This document shows positions 25,418-33,131 of a stretch of DNA of 64,000 nucleotides, piece after piece. This stretch comes from Lachnospiraceae bacterium AC2029 (GTDB lineage Bacteria; Bacillota; Clostridia; Lachnospirales; Lachnospiraceae): assembly GCA_000703065.1 (NCBI GenBank), contig JNLK01000001.1:2440001-2504000 (forward strand). Direction: 5' to 3'. How positions within the stretch are numbered: position 1 is the first letter of the stretch; every line of letters starts with the position of its first letter. Both the position numbers and the translations under genes were made by a program. The notes below the pieces were generated by a model. It was not told the DNA's origin and did no database searches. It saw only the letters and a list, made by a program, of their open reading frames with translations.

Positions 25418-25445
25418 ATAATCATATAGACTGGAGTCGTTGAAT

Positions 25446-25461
25446 GCCCATTCGTTTGGGC
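25446..25461 (-). terminator. Possible weak terminator after the Rpn-like gene
   Basis: GCCCA-TTCGTT-TGGGC immediately follows the minus-strand stop codon at 25462. The stem is only five bases and the tail is A/T-mixed. Confidence 0.35.
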
Positions 25462-26469
25462 CTATTTTGAGTCAGCTTTCAGTGCCGCCAATTGCTCTTC
25501 TAATTGGCGGATTTTTTCATCCTTCTCGGCAAGCAGACCATCCTTCTCGGCAAGCAGACCATCCTTCTCGGCGAGCAGACCATCCTTCTCAGCAAGTTTT
25601 TCTTCCAGTGCATCATACTTGTCTTCATATTCATCGATATCCAGTTCCAGTGTTTGAAATCTCATCTGTTTCACTCCTTCCCGAATCTCGTCATATTTCT
25701 CATAGAGATGTCGAACCAGACGTCTTGCAACAGCCAGCAGATTAACGCGATCCCGCCAGCTGATGAAGTGCTGTTCATATGCCTGGTTTATTGGAGTAAT
25801 TATATCATTTTGACATAGCTCAATCAATGTCCGAACCTGCTCCTTCGAGTGGTTTTTCTCAATCTCTTTTCGTATCCGCAGGAGCCGGAAAGGTAACAGA
25901 ATGAAGAGCTTTTGATCAAGCAGATCATCCAGCTTCTTCTCCTGAAAATGCATCACCGGAATCCGGTGGATATGATCTGGCTCTCCCGGAAAAAGGATCG
26001 TAATGGGAAAACTGTCGGGGACGTTCCGTCCCTGCCCAAGATAGATCAGATACTGACGGGGAAAGTGCATGGTAATAGCCCCTTCCGTAACGTTTTGGAA
26101 CGATATGGGATGCATGGTGCGTAATGCATGTTGAAAGCCATATTCCATGATACGGATATGGATATCGTTGTCCGGATCGATCTCAGCCTCCAGGTGATAA
26201 CTATCGGTTCCGTTTATCGTGATGATGTTGTCCGCAAGCCGGCGGTGCAGCTTGTCATCAACGGATTCTGTGCTGTTATAGGTGACCTTGGCATCAAGGG
26301 GATAGTCAGTCCCGAAGAGTCCATTGATCATACAAAGCACACCCGGTCCGGATAGTGTGATCAGGCGTTTGAAGGCACGATCGAAAATGTCGTGCGGATC
26401 TTCAATATCAGGTTTTGTTGTATTTGTTTCCTGAGAGTTTGTTTGGTTTGTTGTTTCATTATTGATCAT
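25462..26469 (-). CDS. Rpn/PD-(D/E)XK nuclease-transposase-like protein with coiled-coil repeat tail
   Basis: 335 residues on the minus strand. The N-terminal part (about 25-240) has the layout of the Rpn family (recombination-promoting nuclease, PD-(D/E)XK fold): DIFDRAFKRLITLSG, GTDYPLDAKVTYNSTE, an acidic strand YHLEAEIDPDNDIHIRIMEYGFQHA and a downstream LIYLGQGRNVPD. The C-terminus is a coiled coil with the heptad AEKDGLL repeated three times and a degenerate fourth. Related proteins are often multi-copy and mobile. Here it sits alone between two paralogous genes, in the opposite direction. No terminal inverted repeats were recognised around it. Confidence 0.78.
   Translation of the reverse strand: MINNETTNQTNSQETNTTKPDIEDPHDIFDRAFKRLITLSGPGVLCMINGLFGTDYPLDAKVTYNSTESVDDKLHRRLADNIITINGTDSYHLEAEIDPDNDIHIRIMEYGFQHALRTMHPISFQNVTEGAITMHFPRQYLIYLGQGRNVPDSFPITILFPGEPDHIHRIPVMHFQEKKLDDLLDQKLFILLPFRLLRIRKEIEKNHSKEQVRTLIELCQNDIITPINQAYEQHFISWRDRVNLLAVARRLVRHLYEKYDEIREGVKQMRFQTLELDIDEYEDKYDALEEKLAEKDGLLAEKDGLLAEKDGLLAEKDEKIRQLEEQLAALKADSK
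25518..25596. repeat. 21-base tandem repeat encoding heptads
   Basis: Three nearly identical 21-base units start at 25518, 25539 and 25560, followed by a partial fourth to 25596. Each encodes one AEKDGLL heptad of the Rpn-like protein's coiled coil. Confidence 0.9.
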
Positions 26470-26525
26470 AAGTTTGTCTCCTATTCGTTTTCGAAAGTTA
26501 TTAACTCATGATCGTGTGATTCGGA

Positions 26526-26684
26526 ATGAAAGTGTTTTGGAAAATGAAAACCGTGCCACTCACTATACTCGGATCGTATGGTGAAATCAACGATTTTTAT
26601 GAGGAGCAAGATGGATTTCGTAAAGATGTAACAGAGATGTTTCCGAAGTGTTGGACAATCTGCCGGTTTGAAAATGTTGCATGA
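26526..26684 (+). CDS. Possible small protein or gene remnant (52 residues)
   Basis: An open frame from ATG 26526 to TGA 26682-26684 gives a protein-like composition: acidic and aromatic residues such as SYGEINDFYEEQDGFRKD. No convincing ribosome binding site precedes it, and I recognise no family. It could be a short gene or the decayed end of a larger one in the 386-base gap between the Rpn-like gene and the next gene. The rest of that gap is A/T-rich leader. Confidence 0.3.
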   Translation: MKVFWKMKTVPLTILGSYGEINDFYEEQDGFRKDVTEMFPKCWTICRFENVA

Positions 26685-26746
26685 ATAAAGAGGTTGCACA
26701 GTGTGTATATCGTTCTGATAAAACTATAAGAGGTTATTGAACCCTC

Positions 26747-26799
26747 TTTTCTGTGCAAAAAAAGTTTTCCGGTACCTGTGCTATAACATACTTGTAAGG
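26747..26799 (+). promoter_or_regulatory. Promoter block, second copy
   Basis: 48 of 53 bases match 24664-24716. TATAAC at 26782-26787 with the extended TG. The upstream AAGAGG...CCTCTT may be a weak terminator, in the same position as the dusB terminator before the first copy. Confidence 0.7.
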
Positions 26800-26855
26800 T
26801 AAAACAACCGGTAAACAACCGGAAAAAAACAAAAAACCAAGAGGAGGGTATGATT

Positions 26856-27245
26856 ATGATGAACCAGAGTTATGAAAATGCAGTAGGAGCAGGTGCTGTT
26901 CAGCAGGCATACGCAGGACAGACGTACGCACAGCAGGGTTATGTGTATCAGGAGAGTATGGATTACGGAAAGACTTCGACTTCCGGACTTGCAGTAGCAT
27001 CCCTGATCTTCGGGATCCTTTCAGTAGTGACTTCTTTCCTTCTGATCGGACTTGGTCTGATCAACTCACTGCTTGCGGTGGCATTCGGGATCGCAGGTAT
27101 CGTTTCCTGCAAGAAGAATCATAAATCCGGTAAGGGACTGGCGATCGCCGGACTCATCATGGGACTGTTCGGTCTGATCCTTGTTATCGTTAAGATCAGT
27201 AAGGGTGTTGCACTGTTTAAGTTTGTTACGGGTTTTGTAAAGTAG
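26856..27245 (+). CDS. DUF4190-like two-helix membrane protein, paralogue without zinc ribbon
   Basis: About 129 residues. It begins MMNQSYENAVGAGAVQQAYAGQ, so the zinc ribbon of the paralogue at 24759 is absent, while the Gln/Tyr/Ala-rich region is short. The two-helix part is strongly conserved (GLAVASLIFGI, GIAGIVSCKKNHKSGKGLAIAGLIMG). GGAGGG precedes the ATGs at 26850 and 26856, as in the other copy. A duplication followed by loss of the ribbon, or gain of it in the other copy, is likely. Function is unknown. Confidence 0.8.
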   Translation: MMNQSYENAVGAGAVQQAYAGQTYAQQGYVYQESMDYGKTSTSGLAVASLIFGILSVVTSFLLIGLGLINSLLAVAFGIAGIVSCKKNHKSGKGLAIAGLIMGLFGLILVIVKISKGVALFKFVTGFVK

Positions 27246-27264
27246 AGAGCAGTTAGAAATGGAG

Positions 27265-27293
27265 AACGGGATGGCGCGCCATCCCGTTTTTTC
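27265..27293 (+). terminator. Terminator after the DUF4190-like paralogue
   Basis: AACGGGATGG-CGCG-CCATCCCGTT (27265-27288), a perfect stem, followed by TTTT. Confidence 0.87.
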
Positions 27294-27315
27294 GGTAGAA
27301 TGACAGAATGAAGGG

Positions 27316-27324
27316 TGATATAAT
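27316..27324 (+). promoter_or_regulatory. Extended -10 promoter of the subtilase gene
   Basis: TG-A-TATAAT with consensus TATAAT at 27319-27324, 48 bases before the start at 27373. The -35 position is poor, as is usual for extended -10 promoters. Confidence 0.65.
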
Positions 27325-27372
27325 AATTCCTATGGTTGCCCTGGGTTGAAAGTATTATGTGGGAGAAAATGT

Positions 27373-30300
27373 ATGAAGTACTGTGAAGCGTGTGGATATG
27401 AATTGGCACCCAATATGAGCGTCTGTCCGGTCTGCGGAACACCGGCACCTGTTGAAAACGCACCAGAAACTCCGGAAGCCCGACAGGTTCCGCCGGTATG
27501 GCAGCCGGATGCGGCAGCACAGCAGCAGATTCCATCGTCGGAGAGGCCGACGATAATGATACGGCCGGAGGATGCGGCAACACAGCAGCAGATACCGTCA
27601 TCAGAGAGGCCGACGGTAATGATACGCCCGGAGGATGCGGCGAAGAACATACAGGGACAGGATGCTCCCGGTCCTGCAGGAATGGGAACTCAACCGCAGG
27701 CCGGGAATTCTTCTATTCCCGGACGTGGTGTCCCCACAGGTGAAATGACCACTGCCAGGGTGACGCTTGGTGATACCGGAAACCTTACGAAGGATGAGAA
27801 GAAAGGCGCGCCGGATGTAAATAAAAACCGCGATAAGAACGAGCAGAAGAAGTATGCGGTGAAGAAACGTCCGAAGCATCTGGGGCTGAAGATCGCGATC
27901 CTCTGTGTCCTTCTGCTGGGTGTGGGACTCGGAAGCTTCTTTGTGATCCGTGCCATGCAGGGAGAGCAGAAGCGCACCGCATTCTATAAATCCTTTACAA
28001 GTGCAGATGTGGAGCGGGATACCGATAATTCTCTTTATGTCAGGAATCAGCTGATCATCCGTGCGGTGAAGGAAGCTACAGAGAAGAAGATAAGCAAGCT
28101 GATCAAGGATAAGAACGCAGTCATTGTGGGTGAGATCCCCATCAGTAATGAATACCAGGTAGAATTTGATCCCGGGATCGGAAGAAGTGAGATGGATGAC
28201 ATCATCGCAGAGTGGGAGAAGAGTGACCTGGTAGCTTCCGTGAGCCTTCACCACGCCTACGGAACCGCAGGCGGAACCTTCTTCGAAGATAATCCGTGGC
28301 GGGATGACAATAACCCGGATGATCCCTCCGGCTCAGAGTGGAACATCTATCAGCCGGACGGAAATAACTGGGCTGTAGAATCTGTATGGGCCCCGAAGAT
28401 CTGGGAGGGACTGGAGGATGAGTCCGGAAAGAAAGAATATGCACAGGTGGACGTGGGCCTGATCGACACCACTGTGGATACCACCCATAAGGATCTGAGC
28501 GACCGTTTCAATGCATTGAAGCAGGGCGGGGCAGATCCTGAGGAGAGTGGAGAGAGTAATACATCAAATGCACCGTTGATCGAGGGGAATCCGTCCGCGG
28601 TAGCGGATGATTATTCGCAGTATACCGGCCGTTATGCGGCAGGGGATATGGATGAAGCCGAGCAGGCAGAGGAGAAGCGCCTGTCTCACGGAACCCACAC
28701 TGCGGGAATCATCAGTGCGAAACTGGAGGATGACTTCGGCATCGCAGGTGTGGCACAGAATGCGAAGCTTTACGGTTATGCCGCCGGAAGTGATGCTTCT
28801 TATCAGAACGGAGACTATAAGGAAGCCCGTTCCCTGACCTCCACCTTTGCTTATAAGTATACTCTTTCCAGGATGCAGGAGAATTCCATCCGTCTTGTGA
28901 ATATCAGCATGCTGCTGGATCCCATGGTGGAGGATGAAGCAGTCAGGACCCGTATCATGGAAGATATGAATGCAGATATGGAATACTTCCTGAAGGCCTG
29001 CCTGGAGCAGAACTGGGATTTCCTCCTGATCAAGTCCGCCGGAGATGATTCGACGGATCAGTTCAACGATGCATTCCTCTGTGGGATCACAGATACTGCC
29101 ATCAGGGAAAGGATCGTTGTGGTCGGTGGTGCGGAGTGTGATTATCAGGGTGGAAAGTTGGAAGGCTACAAAAAGACGGAGACCACAAACTACGGAGAAC
29201 GGATCGATATCTATGCTCCCGGCCCTGACGTTCTTTCGGACATCCCGGGAGACCGGACAGAGAAGCGGAGCGGAACCAGTGAGGCAACCGCCTTTGTTAC
29301 GGGTGGATGCGCTCTTGTGATGGGCATCCTGCCCACACTTTCCATGCCCGAAGTAAAGGATATCGTTCTGAAGAATTACTACTACACGGTAGAGGATACC
29401 GGAAAGGGATACCTGAATCTCTACATGGCCGTCGCCGCAGCAAGAGCAAGACGTGACAGCAGTGATGCATCCGGAATTAAGGATGAGATGCAGAAGGAGA
29501 TCGATGAGAACAATCTGCCGAAGACAGGAACGCTGTTGATCACTTTGGAGAAAGGATTCCTGGAACAGCTCGGAGATCCTTCAGTGCTTTCCGGCAGCGC
29601 GGAAAAGGACGGAGAAACAGTCCCATTTTCTTTCGATAAAGATGGAAATGCAAAGCTTGAGCTGACAGAAGGGACATGGACAATTTCAATTGAGGCGGAT
29701 GGATATGAGGCTCAGGAATTCAAGGAAACGGTTGCAGCCGGTGAAACTGCAGAACATACTGATCTGACACTTGATGCCATGTTGAGAGCTGTGGAACTTA
29801 ACGATCTGCCGAACAGAGCGGGATTGGAAGTATTTTTGAAGTGTGTTCCATATTCCTATAGCGAGGTGATTGCCTATGATTGTGCGAAACCGGGTAATCA
29901 GTTCATAGGCAGAACTCTGGATTGTGTCGACGGAGTTGTTTATAACGCAGAACGGTATATGTCTTCTCTTCCCGCCGGTTATGATAAAACTATACGTACG
30001 GATGAACTACGTGGTTTTGAGGAGGCGGACCCACTGAACAAGGATCCGTTTGGTCATGATGGACAATTCTGGTGGTGTGGATATAAAAAAGATGGTGTGC
30101 TTTGGATCGAAAAGAATGTGATGAATCTCTCTGAGGAGCAGATCGCAAAGTGTACTTCGGAAGCCGATTCGGAGACTTTATATGATCATGAAGGATACTA
30201 TTATGCAGGAACGTTCATGACTGACCCGGGGATGTTGACAATAAAGCCGCTTGATGCAAGAAGAAAGGGAAACATATATTATCTTAAGGCGGAGTATCGT

Positions 30301-30942
30301 AGCGGTTCATTTACGGATTCGGAACAGATGGATGCAGACGGATATCCTGTTTATTACGATGTATTTTCAGGAGAGGTCAGGGACTCGAGGTATCTGATCT
30401 ATCGGCTGGAGTATAAAAATGTGGATGGAATATTCTTCTGGTCCATCTATGAGTGTCATGAAATGAAGGAAGGCGAATGGGAACAACTGGAAGCCGATGC
30501 TAAGACAGATCCTTCGGGAGAAAATACGGAGGCGGGTGCCGGAGCTGCGGAACCGTTTTCGGGTGTCATGAATTTTGAGGGCATTCCATCCGGTGCCGGA
30601 GGAAGCTGGCAGGAAATTCTGGTCATCAACGCTGACGGAACATTTTCAGATAGTTATACCGCTGAGAATTTTGATTCCTATGAGACAGGCCGGTTTGTTG
30701 ATGTTCAGAAGGTGAGTGAGTACTGTTACACCATGAAGGTGGCAGATGTGACAGGTGAAGGAAATCTGGATGACGGGGATGTGGTGACCCTGTATTTAAA
30801 GGGGACACCGATATCTGAAATATCGGAGGATGCATATTACACCAATTTCGGATATCATTACCGAACCGTTTGGAAAGAACCCTCAGAATGTAAAGAATCG
30901 ATCATTATCGTCGATACCTGCAGCTATCATCAGGTGGATTAG
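27373..30942 (+). CDS. Membrane-anchored subtilisin-like (S8) protease with N-terminal zinc ribbon
   Basis: 1189 residues from ATG 27373 (GGGAGA upstream). Order: zinc ribbon (YCEACG, VCPVCG), a Pro/Gln-rich linker with a 21-residue repeat, a membrane helix near 175-195 (LGLKIAILCVLLLGVG), a propeptide-like region, then the S8 domain (about 330-690). The catalytic triad is complete: Asp in VGLIDTTVD, His in SHGTHTAG and Ser in SGTSEATAFVTG. A carboxypeptidase-regulatory-like beta domain (TLLITLEKG to TLDAM) and a long unknown C-terminal region follow. The protease would act outside the cell, with the ribbon inside. Substrates are unknown. Confidence 0.88.
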   Translation: MKYCEACGYELAPNMSVCPVCGTPAPVENAPETPEARQVPPVWQPDAAAQQQIPSSERPTIMIRPEDAATQQQIPSSERPTVMIRPEDAAKNIQGQDAPGPAGMGTQPQAGNSSIPGRGVPTGEMTTARVTLGDTGNLTKDEKKGAPDVNKNRDKNEQKKYAVKKRPKHLGLKIAILCVLLLGVGLGSFFVIRAMQGEQKRTAFYKSFTSADVERDTDNSLYVRNQLIIRAVKEATEKKISKLIKDKNAVIVGEIPISNEYQVEFDPGIGRSEMDDIIAEWEKSDLVASVSLHHAYGTAGGTFFEDNPWRDDNNPDDPSGSEWNIYQPDGNNWAVESVWAPKIWEGLEDESGKKEYAQVDVGLIDTTVDTTHKDLSDRFNALKQGGADPEESGESNTSNAPLIEGNPSAVADDYSQYTGRYAAGDMDEAEQAEEKRLSHGTHTAGIISAKLEDDFGIAGVAQNAKLYGYAAGSDASYQNGDYKEARSLTSTFAYKYTLSRMQENSIRLVNISMLLDPMVEDEAVRTRIMEDMNADMEYFLKACLEQNWDFLLIKSAGDDSTDQFNDAFLCGITDTAIRERIVVVGGAECDYQGGKLEGYKKTETTNYGERIDIYAPGPDVLSDIPGDRTEKRSGTSEATAFVTGGCALVMGILPTLSMPEVKDIVLKNYYYTVEDTGKGYLNLYMAVAAARARRDSSDASGIKDEMQKEIDENNLPKTGTLLITLEKGFLEQLGDPSVLSGSAEKDGETVPFSFDKDGNAKLELTEGTWTISIEADGYEAQEFKETVAAGETAEHTDLTLDAMLRAVELNDLPNRAGLEVFLKCVPYSYSEVIAYDCAKPGNQFIGRTLDCVDGVVYNAERYMSSLPAGYDKTIRTDELRGFEEADPLNKDPFGHDGQFWWCGYKKDGVLWIEKNVMNLSEEQIAKCTSEADSETLYDHEGYYYAGTFMTDPGMLTIKPLDARRKGNIYYLKAEYRSGSFTDSEQMDADGYPVYYDVFSGEVRDSRYLIYRLEYKNVDGIFFWSIYECHEMKEGEWEQLEADAKTDPSGENTEAGAGAAEPFSGVMNFEGIPSGAGGSWQEILVINADGTFSDSYTAENFDSYETGRFVDVQKVSEYCYTMKVADVTGEGNLDDGDVVTLYLKGTPISEISEDAYYTNFGYHYRTVWKEPSECKESIIIVDTCSYHQVD
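27508..27633. repeat. 63-base tandem repeat in the protease linker
   Basis: Two copies of about 63 bases, each encoding AA-QQQIPSSERPT-(I/V)-MIRPED, lie between the zinc ribbon and the membrane helix. Confidence 0.8.
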
Positions 30943-30984
30943 TGACGGTAAGGTGATACGGAGCCGACAGGGAGTTCCTCAAAA

Positions 30985-31013
30985 TTGATTATCTTCTTAG
31001 GGTGTGATATACT
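30985..31013 (+). promoter_or_regulatory. Sigma-A-type promoter of the diguanylate cyclase gene
   Basis: TTGATT (30985-30990), 17-base spacer, TATACT (31008-31013), 72 bases before the start. Confidence 0.75.
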
Positions 31014-31085
31014 CAGATCGTCCGGGGATTAGTCTGGATTTTGCATATGGAGAGCGGATTTTGATCTATCGGAAGGATATGAGGT

Positions 31086-32159
31086 ATGCTCAAAGAGTTC
31101 TTAATACAAAACTGGGCCATGTTGCTGATCCTGCTGGCATTTGTCATCCTGCTCAGAACTACGGCTTTTCTGAATAAAAAAACCAAGACGCGTATGTATG
31201 CCCTGATCTGCGGACTGTTTCTTCTTTCACTCATCGTGTTCTTCGAGTTTTATATGGAGGAACAGGGGGTATCAACGAATTACCGGCTTGTACTTATGGC
31301 TATCCGATATAGTGCCACGCCTTTTATTGTCGCGTTCATTATTTATACGATGGCAGTTGATGTACGCTGGACAATTTTCCTGCCGGCGATCGTTCTTGTC
31401 GTTATCAATGTCGTTTCACTCTTCACCGGGGTTGTATTCAGTCTCGACGAGGACGGTCAGCTAAGGCGTGGCGTGCTTGGCTACCTGCCATACATTTTGG
31501 TAGGCATTTACTCAGTTGTTCTTGTCTACATTCTGATCAAACGAAGCAATAAACGTTATACGGAAATCTTTCCGATCATGTTTCTGTGTTTTGCGTTCGT
31601 GTCCGGACTGATACTTCCTTTTGTCCTCGGAAAGGATTTTTCCAAGTTATTCTGCATAACCATTGTCATTGCGGTTTTTGTACACTATGTATTCTCAATT
31701 CTTCAGCTGACGGAGAAGGATCCCCTTACAGGACTTCTCAACCGTCAGGCATTTTATGCATTGATCGATGACGATGCAAAGAATATCAATGCATTGGTGT
31801 CGATCGATATGAATGGCCTCAAGGTGATCAATGATACCGAAGGACATGCTGCAGGTGATAAAGCATTGGAGACGATTTCCGCCTGCTTCCTTCATGCAGC
31901 TTCGACGAAAGAGTCGGTTTTCAGGATCGGCGGGGACGAATTCGTGATCATTTGCCGACGGGAAAACGAGGATGATGTGAGAAAACTCATAGATCGCCTC
32001 CGGGAATATATATCCAAAACCAAATACAAATGTGCGATCGGGTATTGCTATTCTCCTGACGGGGAGGATTCCATCGACGATATGCTTACCATATCCGATA
32101 AAAAAATGTATGCGGATAAATCTGCCTTCTATGCAGCTTCCCAAAACGAAGAGCCTTGA
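31086..32159 (+). CDS. Membrane-bound diguanylate cyclase (GGDEF)
   Basis: 357 residues. The N-terminal half has about seven membrane helices (8-200), similar to 7TM sensor modules. The GGDEF domain covers about 210-350: DPLTGLLNRQAF, SIDMNGLKVINDTEGHAAGDKAL, and an intact active site RIGGDEFVII. It would make cyclic di-GMP from two GTP. The RxxD inhibitory site five residues before GGDEF is absent (TKES), so product inhibition by that route is not expected. No effector or phosphodiesterase gene is nearby. TGAGG stands before the ATG. Confidence 0.92.
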   Translation: MLKEFLIQNWAMLLILLAFVILLRTTAFLNKKTKTRMYALICGLFLLSLIVFFEFYMEEQGVSTNYRLVLMAIRYSATPFIVAFIIYTMAVDVRWTIFLPAIVLVVINVVSLFTGVVFSLDEDGQLRRGVLGYLPYILVGIYSVVLVYILIKRSNKRYTEIFPIMFLCFAFVSGLILPFVLGKDFSKLFCITIVIAVFVHYVFSILQLTEKDPLTGLLNRQAFYALIDDDAKNINALVSIDMNGLKVINDTEGHAAGDKALETISACFLHAASTKESVFRIGGDEFVIICRRENEDDVRKLIDRLREYISKTKYKCAIGYCYSPDGEDSIDDMLTISDKKMYADKSAFYAASQNEEP

Positions 32160-32184
32160 CCGAATGCCTGCCGGGCGGTATAAT
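32156..32184 (+). promoter_or_regulatory. Promoter overlapping the stop codon of the GGDEF gene
   Basis: TTGACC (32156-32161) includes the TGA stop at 32157-32159; after a 17-base spacer comes consensus TATAAT (32179-32184). It drives the 3D-domain gene and perhaps thrC. Confidence 0.85.
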
Positions 32185-32251
32185 AATTAGTTGCTAACTA
32201 CGGGTGAAATAGTCCGTTATTTCCTAATTTTATGGTGGAAGGAGGACGCAT

Positions 32252-33121
32252 ATGTTAGATGACGATTTTGAATTTGGGTTAGATGATAATTATGACTATC
32301 TGAAGGAGAAAAAGCCGCTGAAGGTTCGCCTTCGTAATTTCTTCTTCGGTGTGGTGGTGTTCGCCCTCGCGGTTGTTGTGGGCGTGGCGCTTTACACAAA
32401 GCATCTGGAAATGACCAAATCCTACGGGCGTATCGTTGCCGCCGGTGAACTGTATGAGGCGCCGACCTACCAGTCAGGCTTTCAGGGCATCAAGTATGAG
32501 GCGCTGCATCCGGAGCTTTCCGCCAAGACAGAGGTTCAGGAGACCGAGACCAAGGTGGAAGAGGAGGTCACAAAGGATGAGCGCCGGGAGGCTGCTCTGA
32601 ATAATATCCTAAAGATCAACGATTCCTATATCAGGAATAAAGCGGAAGCCCGGGCGGAAAAGTACAAGCTGAATGACCTCTCCACCACGGAGCAGACAGT
32701 CGTTGTGGGGCAGGGGGTCGATACAAGCAACCTGCCGGCAGGAACCAGCCAGGAGGGCGGATTTAACGAGGCTCTCGGATATTACGTTGGCGGAGCATCC
32801 ACTCCGATCTTCGTAGATCCCACCACAAGCGGTGCGGAATATCTGGGTGAGTGGAAGATCACGGCCTATTGTGCATGTGCCGCATGCTGTGACAAGAATG
32901 ACGGTATCACGGCCAGCGGAGCCATGACCAAGGCAAATCATACCATTGCCGCGCCGAAGGAGTTCCCCTTCGGAACGCAGCTGATCGTAGGTGGACAGCT
33001 TTATGTGGTTGAGGACCGGGGCGGAAGTATCCACGGTCATCGTATCGACGTATATTTCAATACCCATCAGGAAGCAAACAATTTTGGTGTACGTTATATG
33101 GACGTATACAGGTTACCATAG
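32252..33121 (+). CDS. Membrane-anchored 3D-domain protein
   Basis: 289 residues. An acidic cytoplasmic N-terminus, one membrane helix (about 31-52) and an extracellular helical and linker region precede a C-terminal 3D domain (about 198-288). That domain shows WKITAYCACAACCDKNDG, ASGAMTKANHTIAAPK, FGTQLIVGGQLYVVEDRGG and HRIDVYFNTHQEA with its conserved aspartates. 3D domains have the double-psi barrel of MltA-like lytic transglycosylases, so peptidoglycan cleavage is plausible. AAGGAGGA precedes the ATG. thrC follows 11 bases later. Confidence 0.9.
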   Translation: MLDDDFEFGLDDNYDYLKEKKPLKVRLRNFFFGVVVFALAVVVGVALYTKHLEMTKSYGRIVAAGELYEAPTYQSGFQGIKYEALHPELSAKTEVQETETKVEEEVTKDERREAALNNILKINDSYIRNKAEARAEKYKLNDLSTTEQTVVVGQGVDTSNLPAGTSQEGGFNEALGYYVGGASTPIFVDPTTSGAEYLGEWKITAYCACAACCDKNDGITASGAMTKANHTIAAPKEFPFGTQLIVGGQLYVVEDRGGSIHGHRIDVYFNTHQEANNFGVRYMDVYRLP

Positions 33122-33131
33122 GAGGAACAAC

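Noticed and set aside
25440-26355. Small plus-strand frames opposite the Rpn-like gene
   Set aside because: They translate the antisense of the heptad repeats and have no ribosome binding sites.
25462-26469. An insertion sequence around the Rpn-like gene
   Set aside because: No terminal inverted repeats or target duplication were found; the flanking promoter similarity is in direct orientation and belongs to paralogous genes.
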